This document shows, in pieces, positions 42,843-50,648 of a DNA stretch of 64,000 nucleotides. The position numbers were made by a program, and so were the translations under genes. The number at the start of each line of letters is the position of its first letter. Position 1 is the first letter of the stretch. The stretch is from Planctomycetes bacterium B3_Pla. Lineage in GTDB: Bacteria > Planctomycetota > Phycisphaerae > Sedimentisphaerales > Anaerobacaceae. The notes beneath the pieces are model-generated. The model saw only the letters and a list, made by a program, of their open reading frames with translations. It ran no database searches and was not told the origin of the DNA. The stretch spans positions 140,958-204,957 of the forward strand of contig NJBM01000010.1 of assembly GCA_005223045.1 (NCBI GenBank), in the 5' to 3' direction.

Positions 42843-44921
42843 ATGAGGAGAATTAGAATAGAATCAATGTTGGTTTGTGCGCTGATGCTGTTATTCGGCG
42901 CGACACACGCCGCTTTGGGCGTTGGGGTAGCTCCGGGCATAACGCGTCCGTCAAACAACGACTGTGATGACGCAAAACCGATCGGCGATGTAACGGACGA
43001 AGGTTTCGATACCAGAACTGCGACGTCCGACGGTCCGGGTCTTTGCATGACAAGTCCGAACTTATGGTACTGCTATACCGCCCCTTGCACGGGCGACGTT
43101 ACCGTCAGCCTGCGCGGCAGCGGCTACGATACGATGCTCGCGGTTTACAACGGTTGCCAGTGCTATCCGAACTCGGCCGATCTGATCGCGTGCAACGACG
43201 ACGCTCCCGGGAGTTTTCAGTCGGAAATCACATTCGCTGCAATCGCCGGCAGACAATACCTGATCGAGATCGGGGGCTATTCCTCCGAGACCGGACGGGG
43301 CATACTGAACATCAGTTGTGAGGGCCAGCCCAGTCCGCCGTCATCGAAGGACGACTGTGTCAACGCCAAATCGATCGGCGATGTAACGGACGAGAGTTTC
43401 GACACCAGAGATGCGACATTCGACGGGCCCGGGCTTTGCATGACAAGTCCTAACCTGTGGTACTGCTACACCGCCTCATGTACCGGCGACGTTACCGTCA
43501 GTCTGCGTGGCAGCGGCTACGATACGATGCTCGCCGTCTATGACGGCTGCCAGTGCTATCCGAACTCGGGCGATCTGATCGAATGCAACGACGACGCCCC
43601 GGGAAGTTTTCAGTCGGAGATCACATTCGCTGCAATCGCCGGTAAACAGTACCTGTTCGAGGTCGGGGGTTACGCCTCCGAGGCCGGCCGGGGCATACTG
43701 AATATCCGCTGTGACGGCCAGCCCGGCCCGCCTTCATCCAAGGACGACTGTGTCAACGCAAAACAGGTCGGCGATGTAACGGACGAGAGTTTCGACACCA
43801 GAGATGCGACGTTTGACGGTCCGGGACGTTGCATGACAAGCCCGAACATCTGGTACTGCTACACTGCCTCATGCACCGGCGACGTTACCGTCAGCCTGCT
43901 TGGCAGCGGCTACGATACGATGCTTGCCGTCTATAACGACTGTGACTGCTTCCTGACGTCGAATGACATGATCGCGTGCAACGATGACTTCGCCGGCGGT
44001 TTCCAGTCACAGATCACCTTCGCTGCAATTGCCGGCAGACGGTATCTGATCGAGGTTGGAGGCTACAGCTCCGAGACCGGCCAGGGTGTGTTGAGCATCA
44101 GTTGTGGATCAGCGCCCAGTCCGCAGAAGCCGGACCTCGGCGACGCTCCGGACAGCAGCAACAATTTCGGCAGGAACATGCAGGCATATCCATCTCCGCC
44201 GTCGATCCAGGCTTATTACCCCACGGTTTTCGATGACGGCAGCGGGATTGGGCCTTTCGGGCCGATTCATTTGAACGATCAGCCCGTGGCACACTTGGGC
44301 AGAAGAATATCCGGCGAAACCGAAGCCGATACCGGCCCCGACGAGGACGGCGAGAACAATATCAGGCCGTCAACGAACAGGGCGAACCGTGATGACCATG
44401 ATGACGGCGTCATCTTCCCGCTGAATCTGCCCGATTGCGGCTGGGCTGTAATTGACTATGAAGTGACTGTTGTGGCGCCGGGCACGGACCTCTGGGTAAA
44501 CGTCTGGCTCGACTTCAACCGGGACGGCGACTGGGACGACACCGTCAATTGTCCCGGCGGTTCGGCGAAGGAGTGGGCCGTGCAGAATCAGTTCCTCTTC
44601 AATCTGCCGGCCGGGCGGCATCAGATCACGGCGCCGGCGTTCCTCTCCACGCATCGCAAGGACAGGACCGAACAGATATGGATGAGAATCACCCTTTCGG
44701 AGCAGCCCTGGACGGGCGGCAGCAATCCCGGTCAACGCGGCAACGCAGGTTCCGGGCCTCTGGCAAAGTACGAGATCGGGGAAACGGAAGATTACCTGTT
44801 CGTTCCGGAGATAATCGACACCGGCGACTGTCCGCTATGCGAGGACGTCAACGGCGACGGAGTAATCGACCTGAATGACTTAACGGCGTTCGTGTCCATG
44901 TGGCTCGCGAACTGTCAGTAG
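42843..44921 (+). CDS. Exported protein with three PPC-like repeats, a GEVED-like domain and a dockerin-like end
   Basis: 692 residues from the ATG at 42843, after GGGAGG. A signal peptide (MLVCALMLLFGATHAALG) is followed by three tandem 131-residue repeats (DNA period 393 bp) starting DDCxNAKxIGDVTDESFDT, with WYCYTAxCTGDVTVSL, GSGYDTMLAVY and ITFAAIAGRxYLIEVGGYSS, as in pre-peptidase C-terminal (PPC) domains. A GEVED-like domain follows (LWVNVWLDFNRDGDWDD ... IGETEDYLFVPE). The end, CEDVNGDGVIDLNDLTAFVSMWLANC, is a single dockerin-type calcium-binding repeat. No catalytic domain is visible, so it is probably a surface or matrix protein. It is followed by a strong terminator. Confidence 0.88.
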   Translation: MRRIRIESMLVCALMLLFGATHAALGVGVAPGITRPSNNDCDDAKPIGDVTDEGFDTRTATSDGPGLCMTSPNLWYCYTAPCTGDVTVSLRGSGYDTMLAVYNGCQCYPNSADLIACNDDAPGSFQSEITFAAIAGRQYLIEIGGYSSETGRGILNISCEGQPSPPSSKDDCVNAKSIGDVTDESFDTRDATFDGPGLCMTSPNLWYCYTASCTGDVTVSLRGSGYDTMLAVYDGCQCYPNSGDLIECNDDAPGSFQSEITFAAIAGKQYLFEVGGYASEAGRGILNIRCDGQPGPPSSKDDCVNAKQVGDVTDESFDTRDATFDGPGRCMTSPNIWYCYTASCTGDVTVSLLGSGYDTMLAVYNDCDCFLTSNDMIACNDDFAGGFQSQITFAAIAGRRYLIEVGGYSSETGQGVLSISCGSAPSPQKPDLGDAPDSSNNFGRNMQAYPSPPSIQAYYPTVFDDGSGIGPFGPIHLNDQPVAHLGRRISGETEADTGPDEDGENNIRPSTNRANRDDHDDGVIFPLNLPDCGWAVIDYEVTVVAPGTDLWVNVWLDFNRDGDWDDTVNCPGGSAKEWAVQNQFLFNLPAGRHQITAPAFLSTHRKDRTEQIWMRITLSEQPWTGGSNPGQRGNAGSGPLAKYEIGETEDYLFVPEIIDTGDCPLCEDVNGDGVIDLNDLTAFVSMWLANCQ
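42957..44120 (+). repeat. Three tandem 393-bp coding repeats
   Basis: Units start at 42957, 43350 and 43743 and have the same period, with high DNA identity (for example GATGTAACGGACGA in all three). Units 2 and 3 share CGACACCAGAGATGCGAC. This suggests recent duplication or gene conversion. Confidence 0.85.
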
Positions 44922-44953
44922 TACAGTCTATTCATTCAAGAACGTAGTTCTGA

Positions 44954-44987
44954 GGGTTGCGAGTATATCACTGCTCGCAACCCTTTT
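44954..44987 (+). terminator. Intrinsic terminator of the PPC/dockerin gene
   Basis: GGGTTGCGAG (44954-44963) and CTCGCAACCC (44974-44983) form a perfect 10-bp stem with a 10-nt loop, followed by TTTT. It lies between convergent genes and may serve both. Confidence 0.88.
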
Positions 44988-44998
44988 CAGATCTCCGT

Positions 44999-46699
44999 TC
45001 AGCGGCTGTTCATCACAGTCTCCAGAGCCACATCGGCTTGTTGAGCATTGGTGATATTTCTTCCTATCGCTTTTGCCCAGGCCCGGTAGAAAGGTTTGTT
45101 CCTGACGAACATATCTTTGGAGACATAACCCCTTAGCCACGTGCATTCCCGGAGTTCACGATTCGGCTTGATAAAGAGATAGCCTTGGGCCTTGTCGGCA
45201 AAGCGCAAGCCAGGCTGAACCGCGTATTCATCCACACGACCATCGCGAAGATCCGCAAACGGCGAGTCAATCAGAGAAAAACCAACGGGATCAATATCCC
45301 CCTCATAGGCCAGGGTTTCGAAGAACCCGCCTATGCCCGAGAGAAAGAAGTTGTCGTGAAGAGAGATTTCAAAAACCTGATCGCCATTCCTTTGATGTAG
45401 AATCCATCCCATGCGCCCCCACGCACGGAAAATGGATCCTTCACGTATTATTGGTTGTTTGTAGCTCGTAAAGGCATGATTCAATCCTACCCAAACCACA
45501 GCGCGGGCATTCTTTTCTATAATCTCTCGTTCGATAACCCTTGCCATTAATTCATCACGTTTCAGTTCAACGATCAGATCATCCAAAACGCGGAAAATTC
45601 TCAGCCGCTCCCACAGAGGAGGCTTTACCTTCCCATCGCCGGCGCCGGCTACGAGCATGACAGAAGGCATATCAACCGGCGGGCTTAGCCCGATTACACA
45701 CAGGGGCGTCTTTCCCTCCGGGATCGTCTGGTTCACACGCCAAACGGTCTCAAATACATCCCAATACTCTTTGCGACCCCACATACGCCAATTCATGTGG
45801 CGAGCGATCTCAATAGCGAGTTCACGATCAAATTGTGGATTAGTGACAAGACGGTTCAGTAGCTCATTGTCTCTTGCCAGACATACCTCCAGAGCAATAC
45901 ATCTGACGCCAGCCTCATGATAGAGCCTTGGGATGGCGGCATTGAGCAAGTCCAGATACTCTTTTTTGCCATGAACTTCTCCGACAATAGTGACCTGATG
46001 ATCAGCACTTGTTTGGACCATATAGTCAACAGGCTCAAGTCCGTGACTGTCTAACCAATCCTTCAGTTGAGATTTATCGTTTGAAGTTAGAGAGGAGACA
46101 TCACGCAAGGACAGGGAATCACGCTCCAGATAAGGGGGCCTGGCATTTGACGATACTGCCACGGCGCGAATGTCACCGTACACATGCATTGCCCATAGTG
46201 CTTTTCTGCCTGCTGATATGGCCGCTATGATGCATACGGCAAGCATCACGTATTGTGGCCATCGGCGCGGGAGACTTGTTCGGACCACAGAGGTTTTTGT
46301 TATTCGATCATGCCAGGCACATTTGCGGCGTGAAAGGCCAACCCAGAGAAAGCCAATGCCGAGACACAGGCCGGAAAGTGGTTTGCACAATATCTCGCGC
46401 TGCATCGTTTGCTTGAGACTAATCCCAACGCTTCCCACAGATTTGACCGCAAGACCGCACGCCGCTTTGCCGACCGTATGGCCGTTTGCAGTAATCAATA
46501 CGACTGAATATGCTGCAAATACCAGGCAAAAGGACAACTCGCGTGGAATATAGAAACCCGCACTGCGGAGGCCCCATTCGACACATCTTACGAACCAATA
46601 GATGAATATGACATCGAAGATAAAGGCAACAAGACGAATCCAGAAGCCGGGCTTACTTAGCTGATTTGCTTGCTTGCGTGTAGTATCATTGTTTGTCAC
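44999..46699 (-). CDS. RDD membrane domain fused to an EreA/ChaN/TIKI-like domain
   Basis: 566 residues from the GTG at 46699, chosen because GGGAGG lies seven bases upstream; the frame is open to an ATG at 46738. The first ~140 residues are an RDD domain (PGFWIRLVAFIFDVIFIYWF; GHTVGKAACGLAVKS; CAWHDRITKTSVV) with several membrane helices. A further helix (YVMLAVCIIAAISAG) follows, then a large soluble domain. It has VTIVGEVHGKKEYLDLL, CIALEVCLARDNELL and a later VWVGLNHAFTSY, the GExH ... E ... GxxH pattern shared by erythromycin esterase-like, ChaN and TIKI-type proteins. The active site probably faces outside. The substrate is unknown; the fusion is the oddity. Confidence 0.78.
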   Translation of the reverse strand: MTNNDTTRKQANQLSKPGFWIRLVAFIFDVIFIYWFVRCVEWGLRSAGFYIPRELSFCLVFAAYSVVLITANGHTVGKAACGLAVKSVGSVGISLKQTMQREILCKPLSGLCLGIGFLWVGLSRRKCAWHDRITKTSVVRTSLPRRWPQYVMLAVCIIAAISAGRKALWAMHVYGDIRAVAVSSNARPPYLERDSLSLRDVSSLTSNDKSQLKDWLDSHGLEPVDYMVQTSADHQVTIVGEVHGKKEYLDLLNAAIPRLYHEAGVRCIALEVCLARDNELLNRLVTNPQFDRELAIEIARHMNWRMWGRKEYWDVFETVWRVNQTIPEGKTPLCVIGLSPPVDMPSVMLVAGAGDGKVKPPLWERLRIFRVLDDLIVELKRDELMARVIEREIIEKNARAVVWVGLNHAFTSYKQPIIREGSIFRAWGRMGWILHQRNGDQVFEISLHDNFFLSGIGGFFETLAYEGDIDPVGFSLIDSPFADLRDGRVDEYAVQPGLRFADKAQGYLFIKPNRELRECTWLRGYVSKDMFVRNKPFYRAWAKAIGRNITNAQQADVALETVMNSR

Positions 46700-46915
46700 G
46701 AGACAGCCTCCCAACATCGACCTTCTACTATTAGCCATTTCATATTTTTAACACTACTCGTAAACACAGCCATATTCACCTCAACTTTCGACTCATGCTA
46801 TCAGCAGGCACACTTTGATTGTCGAATCTCAGTCTCTTCTATTTCAAGAAAAGGACGAAAGACAGGAGGCAGCAGTATTGACGTTGGAAATCTACTTGAG
46901 ACTTACCGGTAAGGC

Positions 46916-47863
46916 TTAGTGCAGTGCGTTTCTTGGCAGGAAGAATGTGCCGGGGCCTACGCCGTCGGGGAATGGGACACTGCCATCGGGAGGACGGGAA
47001 ACTTTCATGGGTACGACGTCCGAGGCCGAGTATGTTTCTACGTGGCCGTCGGTGTATCCCGCTCGCAGCCTGAATTCGGGAGAATTCTCGGCAGGGTTGA
47101 CTCGGGACCAGTAGGCTGAAAGAAGCCATGTTTCAGGAGTCACACCGGCGCCGCGGAACGGCTCGCAACTGCCGTACGAGCCGGGCGTTCTCCAGTGGTT
47201 GTAGCCGAAATAGTCGGTCACGAGCAGCTTGCTGTATCTGCCGCCGCTTGCCGGACCGTACGGCCCTCTAAATACCACCCTGCGTCCGCCGAGATACCCT
47301 CTGTAGTTCCAATAGAAACAATACGTGCCGCCTACTCGATCGGTCGAAGGAGCGGTCTCGGGATTGTCCCATTCGTCGCCGGCGTCCCATGCCTGCTGCA
47401 GGTACTTGTACTTATGCGGCGCGTTCGGGCAATACATGTTGTCGGCGTTGGGTATGTAGCTGCGCAGGTATTCGCTCATGGCCCTGTGCAGGCGCGGGCT
47501 GCGGCTTTTGTCGCCGGTCAGCTTGGTTGGGTCCGACCAGGTCCAACTGCGGTCAACACCGATCGTGGCGACCGATTCGGGGTATCTTTCATCGTGGTCC
47601 GATGCGAAGAGGTTCAGGGCAGAAGTAATCTGCTTCTGGTTGTTCATGCCCTGCATCGTTCGGGCCTGACGGCGCGCCCTGTTCAGCGACGGAACCAGCA
47701 CGGCCATAAGTACCGAGGTGATGGAGATAACCACAAGAAGCTCGATTAGGGTGAATCCCCGTTCTTGTGTGCTGCCTGCCCCAGTATGTGTGTATCGGAC
47801 GCGAATTTTCGTTGCTCCTCCGGTCGAGTCCAGACCACTTTTTTGTGCGCTCAATCTGCGCAT
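46916..47863 (-). CDS. Type II secretion/pilin-like protein with long leader
   Basis: 315 residues. The prepilin motif [35 protein letters not shown] starts near residue 36, so the leader is unusually long; a later start is possible, but no better site is obvious. The globular part runs YIPNADNMYCPNAPHKY, WNYRGYLGG and LRAGYTDGHVETYSASDVVPM, the standard DGHVE closing. It ends DGVGPGTFFLPRNAL. Role unknown; assembly genes are not in the window. Confidence 0.87.
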   Translation of the reverse strand: MRRLSAQKSGLDSTGGATKIRVRYTHTGAGSTQERGFTLIELLVVISITSVLMAVLVPSLNRARRQARTMQGMNNQKQITSALNLFASDHDERYPESVATIGVDRSWTWSDPTKLTGDKSRSPRLHRAMSEYLRSYIPNADNMYCPNAPHKYKYLQQAWDAGDEWDNPETAPSTDRVGGTYCFYWNYRGYLGGRRVVFRGPYGPASGGRYSKLLVTDYFGYNHWRTPGSYGSCEPFRGAGVTPETWLLSAYWSRVNPAENSPEFRLRAGYTDGHVETYSASDVVPMKVSRPPDGSVPFPDGVGPGTFFLPRNALH

Positions 47864-47957
47864 AGAACTAACCCGCCCTACTATACGCGTTATTATAGGG
47901 ATTGTTCAATCCCGTGTCAACCCTAAATTGCTGCCTTTTTTCAATTTTTATCCGGAT

Positions 47958-47999
47958 AAAAGAACTCGCCGACTCCGAGTCTGAGCGATTAAGTTCTTT
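47958..47999 (-). terminator. Probable terminator of the beta-helix gene
   Basis: AAAGAACT (47958-47965) and AGTTCTTT (47992-47999) form an 8-bp stem with further inner pairing (CGACTCCGAGTC). On the minus strand it is followed by TTTATCC. It lies 45 bp past the stop at 48044. Confidence 0.5.
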
Positions 48000-48043
48000 A
48001 GTTGCAAGTGGTTATAGCTCCCATAATACGCCGCGCGGGAGTC

Positions 48044-50608
48044 TTATTTCGTCAAATCCGACTGGACAGCAAGGTTGGCATCGCTCCATGTGGGCAAGCC
48101 GCTAAGGCTCGCAGACGGCGTTCCGCCGTAGGCGCCCATGTTCACATTGCCCCCGTGAGGCATCCGCTCACGTCCCGGATACACGCTGGGATCGCCGGCA
48201 TCTATACAGGGACTGTTCAGCGCGTCGGTGACCCAGTCGTTTAGCAATGGATCGTATCGGCCGTATCTGGACTGCAAATGGTAGTCGCCATTAGCGGGGT
48301 CGACAAACTTTGGGTCCTCACTAATATTGCCGCGTTCGGCATCAAGTGGCAGCAGTTGCTGGAGGTTGCTGAAGTAAGCACTGCGCTGGAACTGGAACAG
48401 GTCGCCGTTGTCGTTGTTGAAGAAGATGCAACTGGTTATGGCGGGATCGGCCCCGTCGTAGGCCTCAATCCCGAACGTGTTATCGACTATCGTCAGATTA
48501 GTCAGCGTGGGCGAGCCGGCGCTGCAGTAAACGGCTCCCTGGCCGCAACCGGTGATGACGAAATTGCGCAAGACAGACCGCGAACTCTCAGCCCAGTAGA
48601 AGGAAAAGGCGTACCCGCTCGGAGCTGTCACGACTGCCGCCTCGTCTGCGCTCTGGAGAGTGATTGCTTTGCCACGGACGATAACTTCTTCTCGATAAGT
48701 TCCAGGCCATACCAAGACTGTATCGCCATCGAGGGTATTATCGTTATCGACCGCCTCCTGGATGGTGGCGAACGCTTCGCTCTTGCTCAGGCCCGAGTTG
48801 TAGTCGCTGCCGTTGGCGCCGTCAACGTGAAAGATCAAAGGCCCCATGCTTTTGCTCGCCTCGACGGTCCCGCCGTATGCGCCCATGTTGATGCGCTCGC
48901 TGTTCGGAAAAGGTTCCGAGCCGACCGGATCCTGGGGATCGCCGGCGTCAATGCAGGGGCTGTACTTACCGTCTGTGACCCAGTTATTTCGGAATGGATC
49001 GTATCGGCCGTATGCCGACTGGAGGTGATAGTCATTTGCCGCCGTCGAAGCGAACAGCGGATCTGCATCGATGTTGCCCTGTCCGGGATAATATCCCTCG
49101 ATGTTCGAGAAGAGAACGGGATTGCTCGATCCCAAACCGGAAAGCACGACTGGTGTACCGTCATTGAACCATACAATGCTGTTTCTAATCACAACGTCGC
49201 CGCCGAGCGAATGAATTCCCCCGCCGGACGATGCCGGACCCGAAAGCTTATTCTGTACAATGGTGCAGTTTGACAGGTGCACGTAGTTAAGCGGGTCGGT
49301 ATAGACGCCGCCGCCCGCCTCGGCCGTATTGTTCGAGATGACGCAGTTCTCCAGGACTGCGCCGGCCGAAGAGCCGCCGCAGTAGAGGCCGCCGCCGTTG
49401 ACGTTGCCCTGCGCGCTGTTGCGGGAAATCTCGCAATTCGTCAGCACAGCCGTGCTTTGCCAGCAGCATATTCCTGCCCCGAGGCTGTCGTAATAGGCGG
49501 TGTTGTTCTTGATCGTGCAGTCCATGATCGTGGCTTCGGCGTCCCTGGTAAGCCCGATGCCGGCTCCGTATCCACGGGAGTCGGCTGCTCCGAAACCTCC
49601 GGCACGGCACTGTTCGATCACGCAATCGACAATTGTTGGCGCTCCGCCCACGATTCCGATGCCGCCGCCGAGTTCGGCCGAGCATTTTCGGATGACACAG
49701 TCAATAATGCTCGGGTCGCTGAACTCGCAGAATATACCGCCGCCAACAGGGTGAGCGGAACTCAGGCTCCAGCGGTCATTATCCGGCGGAATATTCGAGC
49801 CACCTGCAAGACCCCCCGTGATGGTGAATCCGCGTACGACGGAATTCGATCCTTCTGAGCTGTGGAAGTAGAAGCCCCTGTTGCCTGCGCAGTCAATTGT
49901 CGTTTGGCCCGGCCCGGCGGCGCTTCGCAGGGTGATTGCCCTGCCGCCGAAGTCGATACCGCGGTTGCCGTCGCCGCGGTAGGTGTCCGGAGCGACCTCC
50001 ACGATATCCCCGTCAGCCGAAGAGTCGATGGCCGCCTGGATCGTGGAAAAATCTCCCGGCACGTGAATCGTGGCGGGCGATGCCGACAGATTCACCTGGA
50101 GATTATCAATCAGGACTTCGGCGCCGGTGAAAATGACATAACAGGTGCCTCGCACCGATTCGATGGGAATATCGTGGCTTCCCGGCGCCAATTCCCGCTC
50201 ATTTGACCAGTTGAGCCCGTCGCTCGAAAGCGAGTACATCAAATAGCCCGAATCGTATAGGCGCCGCACGTCAATCTGCATGGTTCCGCTGATAGCCCGG
50301 CGCGACCGTTCAGGGCTGATTGGGAAGCTGTAACCGAGATAGGCCGGCTCGCCGTGGCGGTCCCCAAGTCCCAATTCTCTCTGGGGTTCGGCGTCGAGGA
50401 AGTACAAATACGGCTCGGCCGGAGGAAAAGCCCCCTGCGGCCAGAATATCGAGTGAAGGTAGCTGTCCGACTCGGCCTTGTTGGTGCTGAAATCGTCCTG
50501 GTATTCGTAGCTCCAATCGGCCCGGGCCTGACCGGGGACCAGGCACACTACAACTGTCGCCAGGATAGCGGCGGCAGTCCAAAACCAAGTTGTGCCCGGC
50601 AGTTTCAT
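48044..50608 (-). CDS. Exported protein with two right-handed beta-helix domains
   Basis: 854 residues with a signal peptide (WFWTAAAILATVVVCLVPGQARA). A beta-sandwich-like N-terminal part (about 30-165) comes first. Two beta-helix regions follow, each started by a typical first coil: FSTIQAAIDSSADGDIVEVAPDTYRG and FATIQEAVDNDNTLDGDTVLVWPGTYREE. Each ends with a matching tail (DYHLQSxYGRYDPxxNxWVTDxxxSPCIDAGDP ... NMGAYGGTxxAS), so the second half is a duplicate. No catalytic motif is visible; such proteins bind or cut polysaccharide or serve as surface proteins. It lies upstream of a terminator and downstream of the sigma-fusion gene, 40 bp apart on the same strand, and the two may be co-transcribed. 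Confidence 0.85.
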   Translation of the reverse strand: MKLPGTTWFWTAAAILATVVVCLVPGQARADWSYEYQDDFSTNKAESDSYLHSIFWPQGAFPPAEPYLYFLDAEPQRELGLGDRHGEPAYLGYSFPISPERSRRAISGTMQIDVRRLYDSGYLMYSLSSDGLNWSNERELAPGSHDIPIESVRGTCYVIFTGAEVLIDNLQVNLSASPATIHVPGDFSTIQAAIDSSADGDIVEVAPDTYRGDGNRGIDFGGRAITLRSAAGPGQTTIDCAGNRGFYFHSSEGSNSVVRGFTITGGLAGGSNIPPDNDRWSLSSAHPVGGGIFCEFSDPSIIDCVIRKCSAELGGGIGIVGGAPTIVDCVIEQCRAGGFGAADSRGYGAGIGLTRDAEATIMDCTIKNNTAYYDSLGAGICCWQSTAVLTNCEISRNSAQGNVNGGGLYCGGSSAGAVLENCVISNNTAEAGGGVYTDPLNYVHLSNCTIVQNKLSGPASSGGGIHSLGGDVVIRNSIVWFNDGTPVVLSGLGSSNPVLFSNIEGYYPGQGNIDADPLFASTAANDYHLQSAYGRYDPFRNNWVTDGKYSPCIDAGDPQDPVGSEPFPNSERINMGAYGGTVEASKSMGPLIFHVDGANGSDYNSGLSKSEAFATIQEAVDNDNTLDGDTVLVWPGTYREEVIVRGKAITLQSADEAAVVTAPSGYAFSFYWAESSRSVLRNFVITGCGQGAVYCSAGSPTLTNLTIVDNTFGIEAYDGADPAITSCIFFNNDNGDLFQFQRSAYFSNLQQLLPLDAERGNISEDPKFVDPANGDYHLQSRYGRYDPLLNDWVTDALNSPCIDAGDPSVYPGRERMPHGGNVNMGAYGGTPSASLSGLPTWSDANLAVQSDLTK

Positions 50609-50648
50609 TTTCCTTGCTCCTGTAGGATTCGCAGATGGGACAGAATCC

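Noticed and set aside
42957..44120. Regular direct repeats as a possible CRISPR array
   Set aside because: The 393-bp units are fully coding tandem PPC-like domains. No short repeat-spacer pattern is present anywhere in the window and no cas gene was seen.
50300..50326. SPERSRRAISG peptide in the beta-helix protein, resembling the CPERSRR repeat
   Set aside because: The DNA differs (GAACGGTCGCGCCGG instead of GAGCGTAGTCGAAGG), so this is chance similarity at protein level.
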